Below, piece by piece: positions 15,756 to 24,735 of a DNA stretch of 60,327 bases. Numbering within the stretch: the stretch's first letter is position 1; each line of letters begins with the position of its first letter. The stretch is from an uncultured Alphaproteobacteria bacterium (GTDB taxonomy: Bacteria > Pseudomonadota > Alphaproteobacteria > Rhodobacterales > Rhodobacteraceae). The stretch lies in the NCBI GenBank assembly GCA_929200255.1, contig CAKMYZ010000019.1, forward strand, positions 1-60,327, read 5' to 3'. Under the pieces are notes generated by a model. The model was given only the letters and a program-made list of their open reading frames with translations. It did not search any database and was not told the origin of the DNA. A program made the translations under genes and the position numbers.

Positions 15756-16361
15756 ATGAGCAAACGTATCCTTTCCCTTATCGCCGCTGCTGCACTTGTG
15801 CTTTATGCCGGTGCCGCCTCGGCCCAGCAGCTAAGCCTCTCGCAAATTTCGGCCTATCTGAACCAGCTTCAAACCGCGCAGGGTGGCTTTACCCAGATCA
15901 ACTCTGACGGCACGCTTTACACCGGGCAGATCTATATCAAACGGCCGGGGCGTATTCGATTTGAATATAATCCCCCGTCGGAATCGATGGTGATGGCTGG
16001 TGGCGGGCAGTTGGCTGTCTTTGACGCGCGGTCAAACACCGGCCCAGAGCGTTATCCGCTGAACCAAACACCACTAAGCATTATTCTGCAGCCCAATGTC
16101 GATCTGGAGCGCGCGCGCATGGTCACCAATGTGGTGTCGGATGGCCCGACCACAACAGTCACTGCGCAGGACCCCGACAACCCGCAGTACGGGAACATTC
16201 AGATGGTCTTTACCGCCAACCCGGTTGAGCTCCGTCAATGGATTGTCACTGATGATCTGGGGGTGGAGACAACCGTGATCCTGAACGATCTGGTGGCAGG
16301 CGGGGCGCTAAGGGATATCCTGTTCAACATTCAGGCCGAGATGCGCAAACGCGCAGGCTAA
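15756..16361 (+). CDS. lolA: Outer-membrane lipoprotein carrier protein LolA-like
   Basis: A 201-residue periplasmic protein. The signal peptide MSKRILSLIAAAALVLYAG is cleaved near ASAQQ. The rest fits LolA: LNQLQTAQGGFTQINSDGTL, then YIKRPGRIRFEYNPP, the conserved edge that precedes the hydrophobic lipoprotein-binding cavity, and a late DLGVETTVILND. LolA ferries lipoproteins from LolCDE to the outer membrane. AGGTAGGA precedes the ATG. In relatives it often follows ftsK; here it stands alone, bracketed by terminators. Confidence 0.9.
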   Translation: MSKRILSLIAAAALVLYAGAASAQQLSLSQISAYLNQLQTAQGGFTQINSDGTLYTGQIYIKRPGRIRFEYNPPSESMVMAGGGQLAVFDARSNTGPERYPLNQTPLSIILQPNVDLERARMVTNVVSDGPTTTVTAQDPDNPQYGNIQMVFTANPVELRQWIVTDDLGVETTVILNDLVAGGALRDILFNIQAEMRKRAG

Positions 16362-16382
16362 GCGCGGGTTGCAGTCAAATAC

Positions 16383-16415
16383 AAAGGGCTGCCCTCCCGG
16401 GCTGCCCTTTCTTTT
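16383..16415. terminator. Bidirectional terminator between lolA and convergent gene
   Basis: AAAGGGCTGCCC (16383-16394) pairs with GGGCTGCCCTTT (16399-16410) with one mismatch and a TCCC loop. CTTTTG follows on the plus strand, and A residues precede it for the minus strand. It separates lolA from the convergent transglycosylase gene. Confidence 0.8.
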
Positions 16416-16419
16416 GCAT

Positions 16420-17010
16420 TCAGCGTTTCCGACAGGATCGTAACTGCTGATCATACATCACCGCGCGGGCCTCGACCTCTCCAGCGATGCGCACCAGCCA
16501 GCTTTTCGATCGCCACGTGCCCCGGTTATACCCGGTCCGCCCATCGTGATAGGCAAGATACTGGTTGCGGGTGTCATTGATCGGCACGCCGGTTTCTTCC
16601 ACGGTTTGCACCATATACCATCCCATAAAGTCGGTTGCATCGTCGATATCATCACGGCGGGCGCGACGGCCGCCGGGGCCATCTTGATATTCTTCCCAGG
16701 TGCCGTCCAATGCCTGACTATATCCAAAGGCAGAGGACTGCCGCCCAACCGGGATCACACCCAGCGCATAGCGATGCGGCGTGCGGTTGTTCCCGATGAA
16801 CTTACTTTCCTGATAGATGATCGCCATCATCGATGGGACCGGCACACCGTATTTGCGTTCGACCCGCTGGAATGCGCGTAGGTATTCGGGGCGCTCTGAC
16901 ACGATACTGCAAGCGTCATCAAGATCACGCGGCGCCGAGAAATCACCCGAACCTCCGCCGCAACTGCCCAATAACAGCATACATGCCGCCGCGCGAAAGA
17001 AACTGCTCAT
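16420..17010 (-). CDS. Lytic transglycosylase (SLT) lipoprotein
   Basis: A 196-residue lipoprotein. The signal MSSFFRAAACMLLLGSC ends in a lipobox, with Cys at residue 17. The SLT catalytic Glu lies in MAIIYQESKFIG (about residue 69), followed by SAFGYSQALDGTWEEYQ and later YLAYHDGRTGYNRGTW, typical of the transglycosylase fold that cleaves peptidoglycan glycan strands. It should be anchored in a membrane facing the periplasm. It is convergent with lolA, sharing a terminator. Confidence 0.92.
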   Translation of the reverse strand: MSSFFRAAACMLLLGSCGGGSGDFSAPRDLDDACSIVSERPEYLRAFQRVERKYGVPVPSMMAIIYQESKFIGNNRTPHRYALGVIPVGRQSSAFGYSQALDGTWEEYQDGPGGRRARRDDIDDATDFMGWYMVQTVEETGVPINDTRNQYLAYHDGRTGYNRGTWRSKSWLVRIAGEVEARAVMYDQQLRSCRKR

Positions 17011-17086
17011 CTGCCTCTCGCTTATCTTTGTTTTTTGTCAGCATAGCGTGCTTAGCACGGTCTGGGAATCCCCCAAGAGGATGCAA

Positions 17087-17968
17087 TCAGATCACAAATG
17101 CGAGGATCAGGGGCAAAGCCAAGACCGACAGCAATGTTGAGGCCACCACAAGCCCCGCAACAGGCTGGGGATCCGCCCCGTATTTTTCAGCCAGAAGGTA
17201 AGACGTCACTGCCACCGGTGTCGCCACCTGCATAACCAGCACGGCAGCGGCGACAGGCTCCAGCCCGAACCATGTCGCGGCAAGCCAGCCACTGCCAAGG
17301 CATATCACGACCTTGATGACCGACAGCACCACTGCACGTGACATCGCCTTGGTCTCCAGCCGCGCCACGGCAACGCCAAGGGTGATCAACATCATGGGGA
17401 TCGCCATTTGCCCAATCAGGTCCAGCGCATTGGTCAGAAAGGTTGGCGTTTCCCATCCCTGCCAAAGGAACAAGGCGCCAAGCAGCGTTGCAGCCACGAC
17501 CGGCTCTTTCACCAGATTGGCAGGCGATCCGCCGCCCGCCACCATCCAGATGCCAACCGTAAAGGACAGGATGGCCATAACGGCAAAGACCACAACCGCG
17601 TAACCAAGCCCGATGTCTCCAAACGCAAAGAGGGCCAAGGGCAGCCCAAGGTTGCCGGTATTGCCGAAAATCAGCGGAGCCAGGTAGGTTTGCAGGTCCA
17701 GACGGCCTAGTTTCACCACAATGAAACAGCCAACCATCACAAAGCCGTAGGCCACCAACGAGGCCAGTGATAGTGCGGCCAAGGCCCCCGGTTCCACGTC
17801 TGTCTGCATTAACGCCACAAAGATCAGGCAGGGCACCGCAAGGGTCATGGCCATCCGGGTGACAAATTGCACTCGGTACTCAAACCCCAGTTTGACCCAG
17901 ACAAACCCCACCGCAGCCAAAAGAAACACCGGTGCCGTGATATTGAGGACTGTTAGGGCTAGGTTCAC
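17087..17968 (-). CDS. AEC (auxin efflux carrier) family transporter
   Basis: A 293-residue membrane protein with about ten helices in two inverted halves. FGNTGNLGLPLALFAFGD near residue 105 is the broken-helix N-rich motif of the family, and VLVMQVATPVAVTSYLLAEKYG in the second half matches its partner. Bacterial AEC proteins move small organic acids such as malate or malonate. It is slightly shorter than the common 300-320 residues. A single gene with no obvious partner. Confidence 0.88.
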   Translation of the reverse strand: MNLALTVLNITAPVFLLAAVGFVWVKLGFEYRVQFVTRMAMTLAVPCLIFVALMQTDVEPGALAALSLASLVAYGFVMVGCFIVVKLGRLDLQTYLAPLIFGNTGNLGLPLALFAFGDIGLGYAVVVFAVMAILSFTVGIWMVAGGGSPANLVKEPVVAATLLGALFLWQGWETPTFLTNALDLIGQMAIPMMLITLGVAVARLETKAMSRAVVLSVIKVVICLGSGWLAATWFGLEPVAAAVLVMQVATPVAVTSYLLAEKYGADPQPVAGLVVASTLLSVLALPLILAFVI

Positions 17969-18048
17969 AAACTGTTTCCTTTAAATGTGACTTGATACTG
18001 TAGACTTTGCATCTGCAGCGGACATATATTACCGCTGGATTAATGACT

Positions 18049-18375
18049 ATGTTCAAAACGCGCGCGAAATATCATTTGGGGCAAATTGTACGCCACCGCA
18101 AACACCCTTTCCGGGGGGTGGTCTTTGATGTGGACGCCATGTTTTCGAACACGGATGCGTGGTATGATGCGATCCCCGAGGAAAGCCGCCCTAAGAAAGA
18201 CCAGCCGTTCTACCATCTCCTGGCTGAGAACGAGCAGAGCTTTTATGTCGCTTATGTGTCCGAACAGAACCTGATTGCCGACTACTCTGGCGAACCTGTG
18301 GACCACCCTGATCTTGGTGATCTTTTTGGCCCGTTTGAGGATGGGCAGTACCCGCTTCAGGTTCAACTGAACTGA
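18049..18375 (+). CDS. hspQ: Heat shock protein HspQ
   Basis: A 108-residue protein beginning MFKTRAKYHLGQIVRHRKHP with the family's FRGVVFDVD and DQPFYHLLAENEQSFYVAYV. HspQ binds hemimethylated DNA (also called YccV) and modulates Lon-dependent proteolysis. The ATG at 18049 matches the usual start; an ATG six bases upstream (18043) is also possible, and upstream in-frame extension to 18007 is unsupported. It is a single gene. Confidence 0.93.
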   Translation: MFKTRAKYHLGQIVRHRKHPFRGVVFDVDAMFSNTDAWYDAIPEESRPKKDQPFYHLLAENEQSFYVAYVSEQNLIADYSGEPVDHPDLGDLFGPFEDGQYPLQVQLN

Positions 18376-18466
18376 TCCCTGCATTTGTGTCGTACCATCC
18401 GGTCCTTGGGGCTGGCCTTGTGCCGCTGTCATGTTACATCCTTTTTGAAGTAAAAAAGGACGCCCC

Positions 18467-19237
18467 ATGCTTGTTGTTGTCTCACCCGCCAAGTCGCTCG
18501 ATATGGACCCTGTTGATGTGGTGGCCACGACGCCTGATTTTCAGCAAGACGCTGTGCGCTTGTCGAAGACGGCACGTAACCTGACCCTGACCCAGCTCAA
18601 AGGATTGATGAGCATCTCGGATGATCTGGCGCGCCTGAACCGTGACCGGTTCAAAGACTTCGCAGCGGCGCCGGACCCATCAGCCACCAAACCTGCGTCG
18701 CTGGCCTTCAACGGCGATACCTATCAGGGGCTAGAGGCGCGCACACTGGGCGAAGCGGACATGGCCTGGGCGCAGGACCACCTGCGTATCCTGTCCGGTC
18801 TGTATGGGTTGCTGCGCCCGCTTGACGCGATCCAACCCTACCGATTGGAGATGGGCAGCCGCCTGAAGACGCGACGCGGCAAGACACTTTATGACTATTG
18901 GGGTGACACGATTGCCAAAGCACTGAATGCGCAAGCCGCAGCTTTGGGCACGGACACGTTGATCAATTGCGCCAGTCAGGAATACTTTGGGGCCGCCGAC
19001 CGCGCGGCGCTGAAGCTGCGGGTGATCACGCCCACGTTTATGGAACTCAAGGATGGCAAGCCGCGTATCGTCAGCTTCTTTGCCAAACGCGCGCGGGGGG
19101 CCATGGCCCGTCATGTGATCGAGAACCGTTTGACCGAAGCGGACGAGATCAAAGGTTTCAGCGCTGGCGGTTACGCCTACGACCCCGACCTTTCAGAGGG
19201 CGACAAATGGGTCTTTCTGCGAGATTATCCGACCTGA
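18467..19237 (+). CDS. yaaA: Peroxide stress protein YaaA
   Basis: A 256-residue protein of the DUF328/YaaA family with the diagnostic start MLVVVSPAKSLD. Further conserved blocks are YQGLEARTLGEADMAWAQDHLRI (read from residue 84), LSGLYGLLRPLDAIQPYRLEMG and the late FFAKRARGAMARHVIENR. YaaA lowers free iron and oxidative DNA damage during peroxide stress. It is convergent with the thiolase, with an 81-bp gap. Confidence 0.95.
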   Translation: MLVVVSPAKSLDMDPVDVVATTPDFQQDAVRLSKTARNLTLTQLKGLMSISDDLARLNRDRFKDFAAAPDPSATKPASLAFNGDTYQGLEARTLGEADMAWAQDHLRILSGLYGLLRPLDAIQPYRLEMGSRLKTRRGKTLYDYWGDTIAKALNAQAAALGTDTLINCASQEYFGAADRAALKLRVITPTFMELKDGKPRIVSFFAKRARGAMARHVIENRLTEADEIKGFSAGGYAYDPDLSEGDKWVFLRDYPT

Positions 19238-19318
19238 GCGTCAGTAATCCCTCATAAACCGCGATCCTGCGCCACCCGCAGGCATTGGCTTTCCGCCCGC
19301 CGCGATGGCATTGGGCCA

Positions 19319-20494
19319 TCACAGCCGCTCAATCGCCAGCGCAATTCCTTGCCCGCCACCAATACACATGGTGATCAGCGCACGTTTGCCGCCGATCCGT
19401 TCCAGTTCATACATGGCTTTGATGGTGATGATCGTGCCGGACGCGCCAACAGGGTGGCCCAGTGCAATAGCCCCGCCATTGGGGTTCACCCGGGCGGGGT
19501 CAAAGCCGAGTTCTTTGGTGACGGCCAGCGCCTGTGCGGCAAAGGCCTCGTTGCTTTCGATGACGTCAAAATCATCAACGGACAGACGCAGCTTCATCAG
19601 CAGGTTCGCCACCGCCGGAACCGGACCGATGCCCATGACCTCGGGGCGCACGCCCGCATGGCCATAACCAAGGACGCGGAATTTGGGTGTCAACCCTGCC
19701 GCTTCTGCCGCCTCTGCTGTGGCCAATACCACGGCGGCCGCGCCATCGTTCAGGCCAGAGGCGTTGCCAGCGGTCACGCTGCCGTCTTTCTGGAACACCG
19801 GGCGCAGCGCTGCCAGGGCCTCAGGCGTTGTTGCCTTGGGGTGCTCATCTGTGACAAAACCCACCACTTCGCGGCGCTTCTTAACAGGCACAGGGGCGAT
19901 CTGGCTTTCGAAATGGCCCGCCGCAATCGCCGCCGCAGCCCGTTCCTGACTTTGCAGGGCAAATGCGTCTTGTGCGGCGCGGCTGATATCGTGCTCACCC
20001 GCCACGTTTTCGGCCGTGACACCCATGTGGCCAGTGCCAAAGGGGCAATTCAGCGTGCCCAGCATCATATCGATCGTGCGCACGTCACCCATTTTGGCAC
20101 CCCAGCGCTGATCGGGAATGATGAAGGGAGAGCGGCTCATGTTCTCGGACCCGCCCGCAAGCGCAAAATCTGCGTCACCCAGCATCAGTGACTGCGCCAT
20201 CGACACGATGGATTGCAACCCAGAGCCGCACAAGCGATTCACGTTCATCGCCGGTGTTGTGTCAGGGATGCCCGCATTGATGGCAGCCACCCGGCTGACA
20301 TACATATCCTTGGGTTCGGTGTTGATGACTTGGCCAAAGGCCACATGGCCGATCTGCCCACCCTCAACGCCAGCGCGTTCCAGTGCTGCCTTGGCTACAA
20401 TCGTGCCCAGTTCGATCGGCGATGTGCCCGCCAGTGAGCCACCAAACGTACCAATCGCCGTCCGTGCGCCACTAAGAATCACGATATCTGTCAT
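19319..20494 (-). CDS. Acetyl-CoA C-acyltransferase (thiolase)
   Basis: A 391-residue thiolase. The nucleophilic Cys is in NRLCGSGLQSI (about residue 88), the catalytic His in GGAIALGHPVGASG and the second Cys in MCIGGGQGIAL. It condenses or cleaves acyl-CoA/acetyl-CoA, as in PHB formation or beta-oxidation. The ATG at 20492-20494 (MTDIVILSGART) gives the family start; an upstream in-frame ATG would add nine residues. No phaB or other beta-oxidation gene is adjacent, so I give no symbol. Confidence 0.93.
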   Translation of the reverse strand: MTDIVILSGARTAIGTFGGSLAGTSPIELGTIVAKAALERAGVEGGQIGHVAFGQVINTEPKDMYVSRVAAINAGIPDTTPAMNVNRLCGSGLQSIVSMAQSLMLGDADFALAGGSENMSRSPFIIPDQRWGAKMGDVRTIDMMLGTLNCPFGTGHMGVTAENVAGEHDISRAAQDAFALQSQERAAAAIAAGHFESQIAPVPVKKRREVVGFVTDEHPKATTPEALAALRPVFQKDGSVTAGNASGLNDGAAAVVLATAEAAEAAGLTPKFRVLGYGHAGVRPEVMGIGPVPAVANLLMKLRLSVDDFDVIESNEAFAAQALAVTKELGFDPARVNPNGGAIALGHPVGASGTIITIKAMYELERIGGKRALITMCIGGGQGIALAIERL

Positions 20495-20628
20495 CAAAGC
20501 CTCCATGTCTGTTGTTGTCATTGTGCTACCTCAGACGCCCGACCAAAACAGGAAAACGTCACGGCAAAGGTTGAATTGATGCAGTCTGATCTTAATTGCA
20601 TACTGTGGTATACTAATTTGGAGGACAT

Positions 20629-20763
20629 ATGTTTCAAGACCTGACAGGCGGAAATCCGGTTGTTGTGATCGCAGTCTTCGTTGCTGTTGTCTGGATATTG
20701 CTACGGGCAAGCAGCAAGCGCAAAGGCTGGTCGCGAAAGGACAGTGATGATCACGGGGCTTGA
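20629..20763 (+). CDS. Small single-pass membrane protein (44 aa)
   Basis: A short ORF with GGAGG five bases before its ATG. MFQDLTGGNP leads into one hydrophobic helix (about residues 11-25) and a basic cytoplasmic tail (RASSKRKGWSRKDSDDHGA). Its last 17 bases overlap the start of the VOC gene, so the two are probably coupled. The layout helix plus basic linker equals the N-terminus of the second VOC protein at 21122, where the same arrangement is fused. It may anchor the VOC protein to the membrane. No known family recognised. Confidence 0.65.
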   Translation: MFQDLTGGNPVVVIAVFVAVVWILLRASSKRKGWSRKDSDDHGA

Positions 20764-21106
20764 TCATCTACAATTGGCCTTGCCCGCTGGCAAGGAAGAC
20801 GCAATGCGCGCCTTCTATTGTGGCCTACTGGGCTTGCAAGAGGTAGCGAAACCACCGGAACTGCAATCACGTGGTGGGTTTTGGGCGTGTGCGGGCAAGC
20901 TGGAGATCCATTTTGGCGTGGATTCGGGTTTTCACCCTGCCACCAAGGCGCATCCGGGATTTCGTGTTGCTGACCTTGCCGATCTGGCAGCTAAGTTGGG
21001 GCAGGCCGGGCATATGACCCAATGGGACAAAACCTTGCCAGATGTCATCCGGTTCTTTACCGCTGATCCCGTTGGAAACCGGCTAGAGTTGATTGCAGAA
21101 GCTTAA
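20747..21106 (+). CDS. VOC/glyoxalase-fold protein
   Basis: A 119-residue single-module vicinal-oxygen-chelate protein. ITGLDHLQLALP supplies the first metal-ligand His (about residue 7), LEIHFGVD the second strand and NRLELIAEA the terminal Glu. ADLAAKLGQAGHMTQWDK is typical of the linker helix. Relatives include glyoxalase I, fosfomycin-resistance proteins and dioxygenases, so the substrate is open. The start ATG at 20747 overlaps the small membrane ORF by 17 nt. A second VOC gene follows after 15 bases. Confidence 0.85.
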   Translation: MITGLDHLQLALPAGKEDAMRAFYCGLLGLQEVAKPPELQSRGGFWACAGKLEIHFGVDSGFHPATKAHPGFRVADLADLAAKLGQAGHMTQWDKTLPDVIRFFTADPVGNRLELIAEA

Positions 21107-21121
21107 ATAGGACCAACTCCA

Positions 21122-21643
21122 ATGACCGATCTGTTGCTTCCCCCCATCGTTGTTCTTGTCGCGTTCTTCGGGTTTTTCCGGTTCATGCGAAACCGGGCCG
21201 CAGAGGAGGGCGAGGATAAGCCCAAGAAGGTTCGCAAAAGGCGCGGGCCCGATATGGCCTTTAGCGCGGGGCGGGATGCGGCCCACCAGAACACACGGCT
21301 GCAACAGGTCTTTATCCCGATGGAGCCGGACGAAGAACCCGCCTTGCGGGCCTTCTATCTGGATGCGCTTGGCCTGATGGAGATGCGCGCGCCGAACTAT
21401 CCCAAGGATATCGACGGGTTCTGGGCCGTCAGCGGTACGCGGCAGATCTACTTTGGCACCCGGCCTAGCTTTCCATTTGATGTGGAGGCCCTGCCATCAT
21501 TTCCGATCCAGGGGCTCGCGGATGTCGCCGCGCGCCTTGATACCGCTGGCTATCAAACGGCGTGGGACCGGCGTGTATCTTATGTGCAGCGCCTGATTGT
21601 TGTTGATCCAGCGGGCACGGAAATTGCCTTGATCGGCGGCTAG
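21122..21643 (+). CDS. Membrane-anchored VOC-like protein
   Basis: A 173-residue protein with one N-terminal helix (MTDLLLPPIVVLVAFFGFF), a highly basic linker (KPKKVRKRRGP, about 38-48) and a C-terminal VOC-fold domain. It aligns with the preceding VOC protein (ALRAFYLDALGLMEMRAP; TEIALIGG at the end), but the metal-binding His of the first strand is replaced (LQQVFIP against HLQLALP). It may therefore be catalytically inactive and serve a binding or scaffold role. It forms a compact plus-strand operon with the two genes before it. Function unknown. Confidence 0.75.
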   Translation: MTDLLLPPIVVLVAFFGFFRFMRNRAAEEGEDKPKKVRKRRGPDMAFSAGRDAAHQNTRLQQVFIPMEPDEEPALRAFYLDALGLMEMRAPNYPKDIDGFWAVSGTRQIYFGTRPSFPFDVEALPSFPIQGLADVAARLDTAGYQTAWDRRVSYVQRLIVVDPAGTEIALIGG

Positions 21644-21697
21644 AGCGTTCCCTTTGCAGCATAGCGTGTTAGGTCATTCACCAAAGGACCACGGATC

Positions 21698-22354
21698 ATG
21701 CTGCTACGCGTCACCGACATACACAAAACCTACCAAACAGCCGACGGGCCGTTTGCCGTCCTGCGGGGCATTGACCTGACGCTGGAGGCTGGCGAAACGC
21801 TGGCACTGACGGGCGAGTCGGGCAGCGGCAAAAGCACGTTGCTGCATCTGATCGGTGGGCTTGATACACCGGATGCGGGGCAGATCGTTTTGCAGGATCA
21901 GGATATCGCCGCACTGGATGACGCCGCGCGCGCCGCCTTGCGCCGGGGCATCGTCGGCGTTGTTTTTCAACAGTTCAACCTGATCCCCAGTCTGCGGATT
22001 GCAGACAATATCGCATTTCAGGCGCGGCTGGCCGGGCAGCATGATGCGGCTTGGGTTAAGACACTGACCGACAGGATGGGCCTGTCTGCCCAACTGTCCA
22101 AATATCCAGAGCAGCTCTCAGGTGGGCAGCAGCAACGGGTTGCGATCGCCCGCACCCTGGCCCCGAAACCACGGTTGGTCCTGGCGGATGAACCAACCGG
22201 CAATCTGGATGAGGCGACAGCGGCGATCGTGATGGACCTGATGCTTGAACTTGTTTCAGAGGCCGGTGCCGGTTTGTTGATGGTCACCCATTCCGAAGCG
22301 CTCGCTAGCCGCATGTCGCGCCGCCTGCATCTCAAAGCAGGCCGCGTCGCATGA
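21698..22354 (+). CDS. ABC transporter ATPase (LolD/MacB class)
   Basis: A 218-residue ATPase. Walker A is [13 protein letters not shown] (about 38-50), the Q-loop GVVFQQFNLIPS, the signature LSGGQQQRVAIART and Walker B LVLADEPTGNLD. The class works with FtsX-like permeases as mechanotransmission machines rather than classic importers. It overlaps the next gene by four bases (ATGA). Together with the permease and the AttH-like protein it forms a three-gene unit. Confidence 0.93.
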   Translation: MLLRVTDIHKTYQTADGPFAVLRGIDLTLEAGETLALTGESGSGKSTLLHLIGGLDTPDAGQIVLQDQDIAALDDAARAALRRGIVGVVFQQFNLIPSLRIADNIAFQARLAGQHDAAWVKTLTDRMGLSAQLSKYPEQLSGGQQQRVAIARTLAPKPRLVLADEPTGNLDEATAAIVMDLMLELVSEAGAGLLMVTHSEALASRMSRRLHLKAGRVA

Positions 22355-24735
22355 CCAAGGCCACACTTCAGGCCCTGTTGTCGCATTGGTGGCGCAACCC
22401 ATTGCAGCTATTCACGTTGCTGGCCGGGCTGGCGCTTGCGACGGCCCTGTGGTCGGGCGTGCAGGCCGTGAATGCCGAAGCGCGGGCAAGCTATGATGCC
22501 GCGGCCACGACCTTGGGCGAAGGACAATACGACCGATTGGTGCGCCGCGACGGGCAACCCATGGCGCAGGACACCTACATCACTCTGCGCCGCGCGGGTT
22601 GGCTGGTCAGCCCCGTTGTGCAGGGGCGTCTGAACGGGGTGCGCATTGTCGGGATTGAACCTTTGACAGCACCTGGCGGCATCGGCCCGGTCGCCCCGCA
22701 AGAGGGTGCAGATGCGGCCCGTTTCCTAAGCGGTGAGGGCCAGCTTTTTGGGAATGCAGACACAGCATCCCGGCTGCCGGAGCAGGCGTTTGTTATCACG
22801 CCAGAGGCGGCACCGGGCACAGCTGTGACGGATATCGGCGTCGCCCAGCGATTACTGGACAGGCAGGGGCAGATTGACACGCTCATCGTGCTGTCCGGCC
22901 AACCTATGGGGCAACCACCCCTTGCCGATATCGCGCCGGACCTTGCACGCCAGTCGGCGCAAGGGGGTAGCGATATTGCACGGCTGACGGATAGTTTTCA
23001 CCTGAACCTGACGGCCTTTGGTCTTTTGTCCTTTGCTGTTGGTATTTTCATCGTCAACGGCGCAATCGGGTTGGCGTTTGAGCAACGCCGCCCTGTGGTG
23101 CGCACTTTGCGCGCGCTGGGCGTGCCGTTGCGTGGTCTGGTTGTGCTGATGGGGGCAGAACTGATGCTGTTTGCACTGATAGCCGGGGGCGCCGGTGTTG
23201 CGCTGGGCTATGTGGTTGCTGCACTTCTTTTGCCCGATGTGGCCGCAACACTGCGGGGGCTTTATGGCGCGGATGTCTCGGGCACCCTGCAATTGCGCCC
23301 GGTTTGGTGGCTCTCGGGTCTGGCGATCGCGCTGGGGGGCACGGCAGTTGCCGCAAGCGGCGCACTGTATCAACTTGCGCAAATGCCGTTGTTGGCCGCC
23401 GCCCAGCCGCGGGCTTTGGCCATGGCGGCGGGCAAGCGGGCGCGGTTTCAGGGTATTGTGGCACTTGGATTGCTCTGCGCCGCAGGCATCTTGATGGCCA
23501 CGGCCAATGGGCTGCTCAGCGGATTTGCCTTGCTTGCGACTTTGCTCATCGGGGCAGCATTGGCACTGCCACTGGTCCTTGATCGGGTTCTGGCAGGCCT
23601 AAGTAGGCTGGCCAAATCGATGACGGCGCAGTGGTTCTGGGCAGACACACGGCAACAATTGCCGGGGCTTTCATTGGCACTGATGGCGCTTCTGCTGGCA
23701 ATGGCGGCCAATGTTGGTGTCTCGACAATGGTGTCGAGCTTTCGCCTGACGTTCACCGACTTTCTTGACCAGCGGTTGGCGTCAGAACTTTACGTGGAAG
23801 TCGAAGATACTGCCCAGCTGGCCGCACTTGTTGATTTTGCGAGCCCCCGCGCAGATGCCATTCTGCCCATCCAAAGCGCTGAGGTGATGATTGCTGACCA
23901 ACCGACCGAGGTGTTCGGCTCACGTGATCACGCAACATATCGGGACAACTGGGTCTTTCTGGAAAATACGGCGGCGGCATGGGACAGGACATTTGATGGT
24001 GAGGCAATCCTGATCAATGAACAACTCGCCCGCCGGTCCGGTCTCAGTATCGGCGGTGTGGTGCAAGTGCAGGGACAGGCGTTCCCCATCGTGGGGGTCT
24101 ATGGGGACTATGGCAACCCGATTGGTCAGGCGGTGATTGGCGAAGATGCCTTTGTGCGGCTTTTTCCTCAGGTGATCCCACGGCGCTTTGGCCTGCGGAT
24201 GGACCCGGCGGCAGTCCCCGGTTTTGTGCAAGAGCTGGAGGAAAAGGCGGGCATCCCGGCCACGCAATCGGTTGATCAGGCGCAGATCAAGGCAATTTCA
24301 CTGGCGATTTTTGAGCGTACTTTTACCGTCACAACAGCGCTGAATGTGCTGACCCTCGCGGTTGCGGGTTTCGCCATTTTGATGAGCCTGCTGACATTGG
24401 CCACCATGCGCGTCCCACAGCTGGCCCCGGTCTGGGCCATGGGGCTGACGCGGCGCCAGATTGGTTGGCTGGAGTTGATGCGGGCAATGATGCTGGCGGT
24501 TCTGACGGCCATTGTGGCGCTGCCACTTGGCCTGGCACTGGCCTGGGCGCTATTGGCGGTTGTGAATGTCGCGGCCTTTGGATGGAAACTGCCAATGTAT
24601 CTGTTCCCGCTGGATTATGCCCGGCTGGGTTTCTTTGCGCTGCTGGCGGCCGCACTTGCGGCCCTGTGGCCCGCGCGCCGCCTTGCCCGCACGCCGCCTG
24701 CTGATCTGCTCAAGGTGTTTTCCAATGAACGTTAA
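22351..24735 (+). CDS. FtsX-like ABC transporter permease
   Basis: A 794-residue permease with an N-terminal helix (about 18-40), a large extracytoplasmic domain, a first FtsX bundle (about 220-345), further helices with a second extracytoplasmic part, and a C-terminal FtsX bundle (about 650-790). This is the duplicated architecture of the ABC transporters linked to AttH/lipocalin proteins (AttFG-like). It probably extracts or moves a lipid-type molecule in the inner membrane. It is translationally coupled to the ATPase, and its stop lies 11 bases inside the attH-like gene. Confidence 0.88.
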   Translation: MTKATLQALLSHWWRNPLQLFTLLAGLALATALWSGVQAVNAEARASYDAAATTLGEGQYDRLVRRDGQPMAQDTYITLRRAGWLVSPVVQGRLNGVRIVGIEPLTAPGGIGPVAPQEGADAARFLSGEGQLFGNADTASRLPEQAFVITPEAAPGTAVTDIGVAQRLLDRQGQIDTLIVLSGQPMGQPPLADIAPDLARQSAQGGSDIARLTDSFHLNLTAFGLLSFAVGIFIVNGAIGLAFEQRRPVVRTLRALGVPLRGLVVLMGAELMLFALIAGGAGVALGYVVAALLLPDVAATLRGLYGADVSGTLQLRPVWWLSGLAIALGGTAVAASGALYQLAQMPLLAAAQPRALAMAAGKRARFQGIVALGLLCAAGILMATANGLLSGFALLATLLIGAALALPLVLDRVLAGLSRLAKSMTAQWFWADTRQQLPGLSLALMALLLAMAANVGVSTMVSSFRLTFTDFLDQRLASELYVEVEDTAQLAALVDFASPRADAILPIQSAEVMIADQPTEVFGSRDHATYRDNWVFLENTAAAWDRTFDGEAILINEQLARRSGLSIGGVVQVQGQAFPIVGVYGDYGNPIGQAVIGEDAFVRLFPQVIPRRFGLRMDPAAVPGFVQELEEKAGIPATQSVDQAQIKAISLAIFERTFTVTTALNVLTLAVAGFAILMSLLTLATMRVPQLAPVWAMGLTRRQIGWLELMRAMMLAVLTAIVALPLGLALAWALLAVVNVAAFGWKLPMYLFPLDYARLGFFALLAAALAALWPARRLARTPPADLLKVFSNER

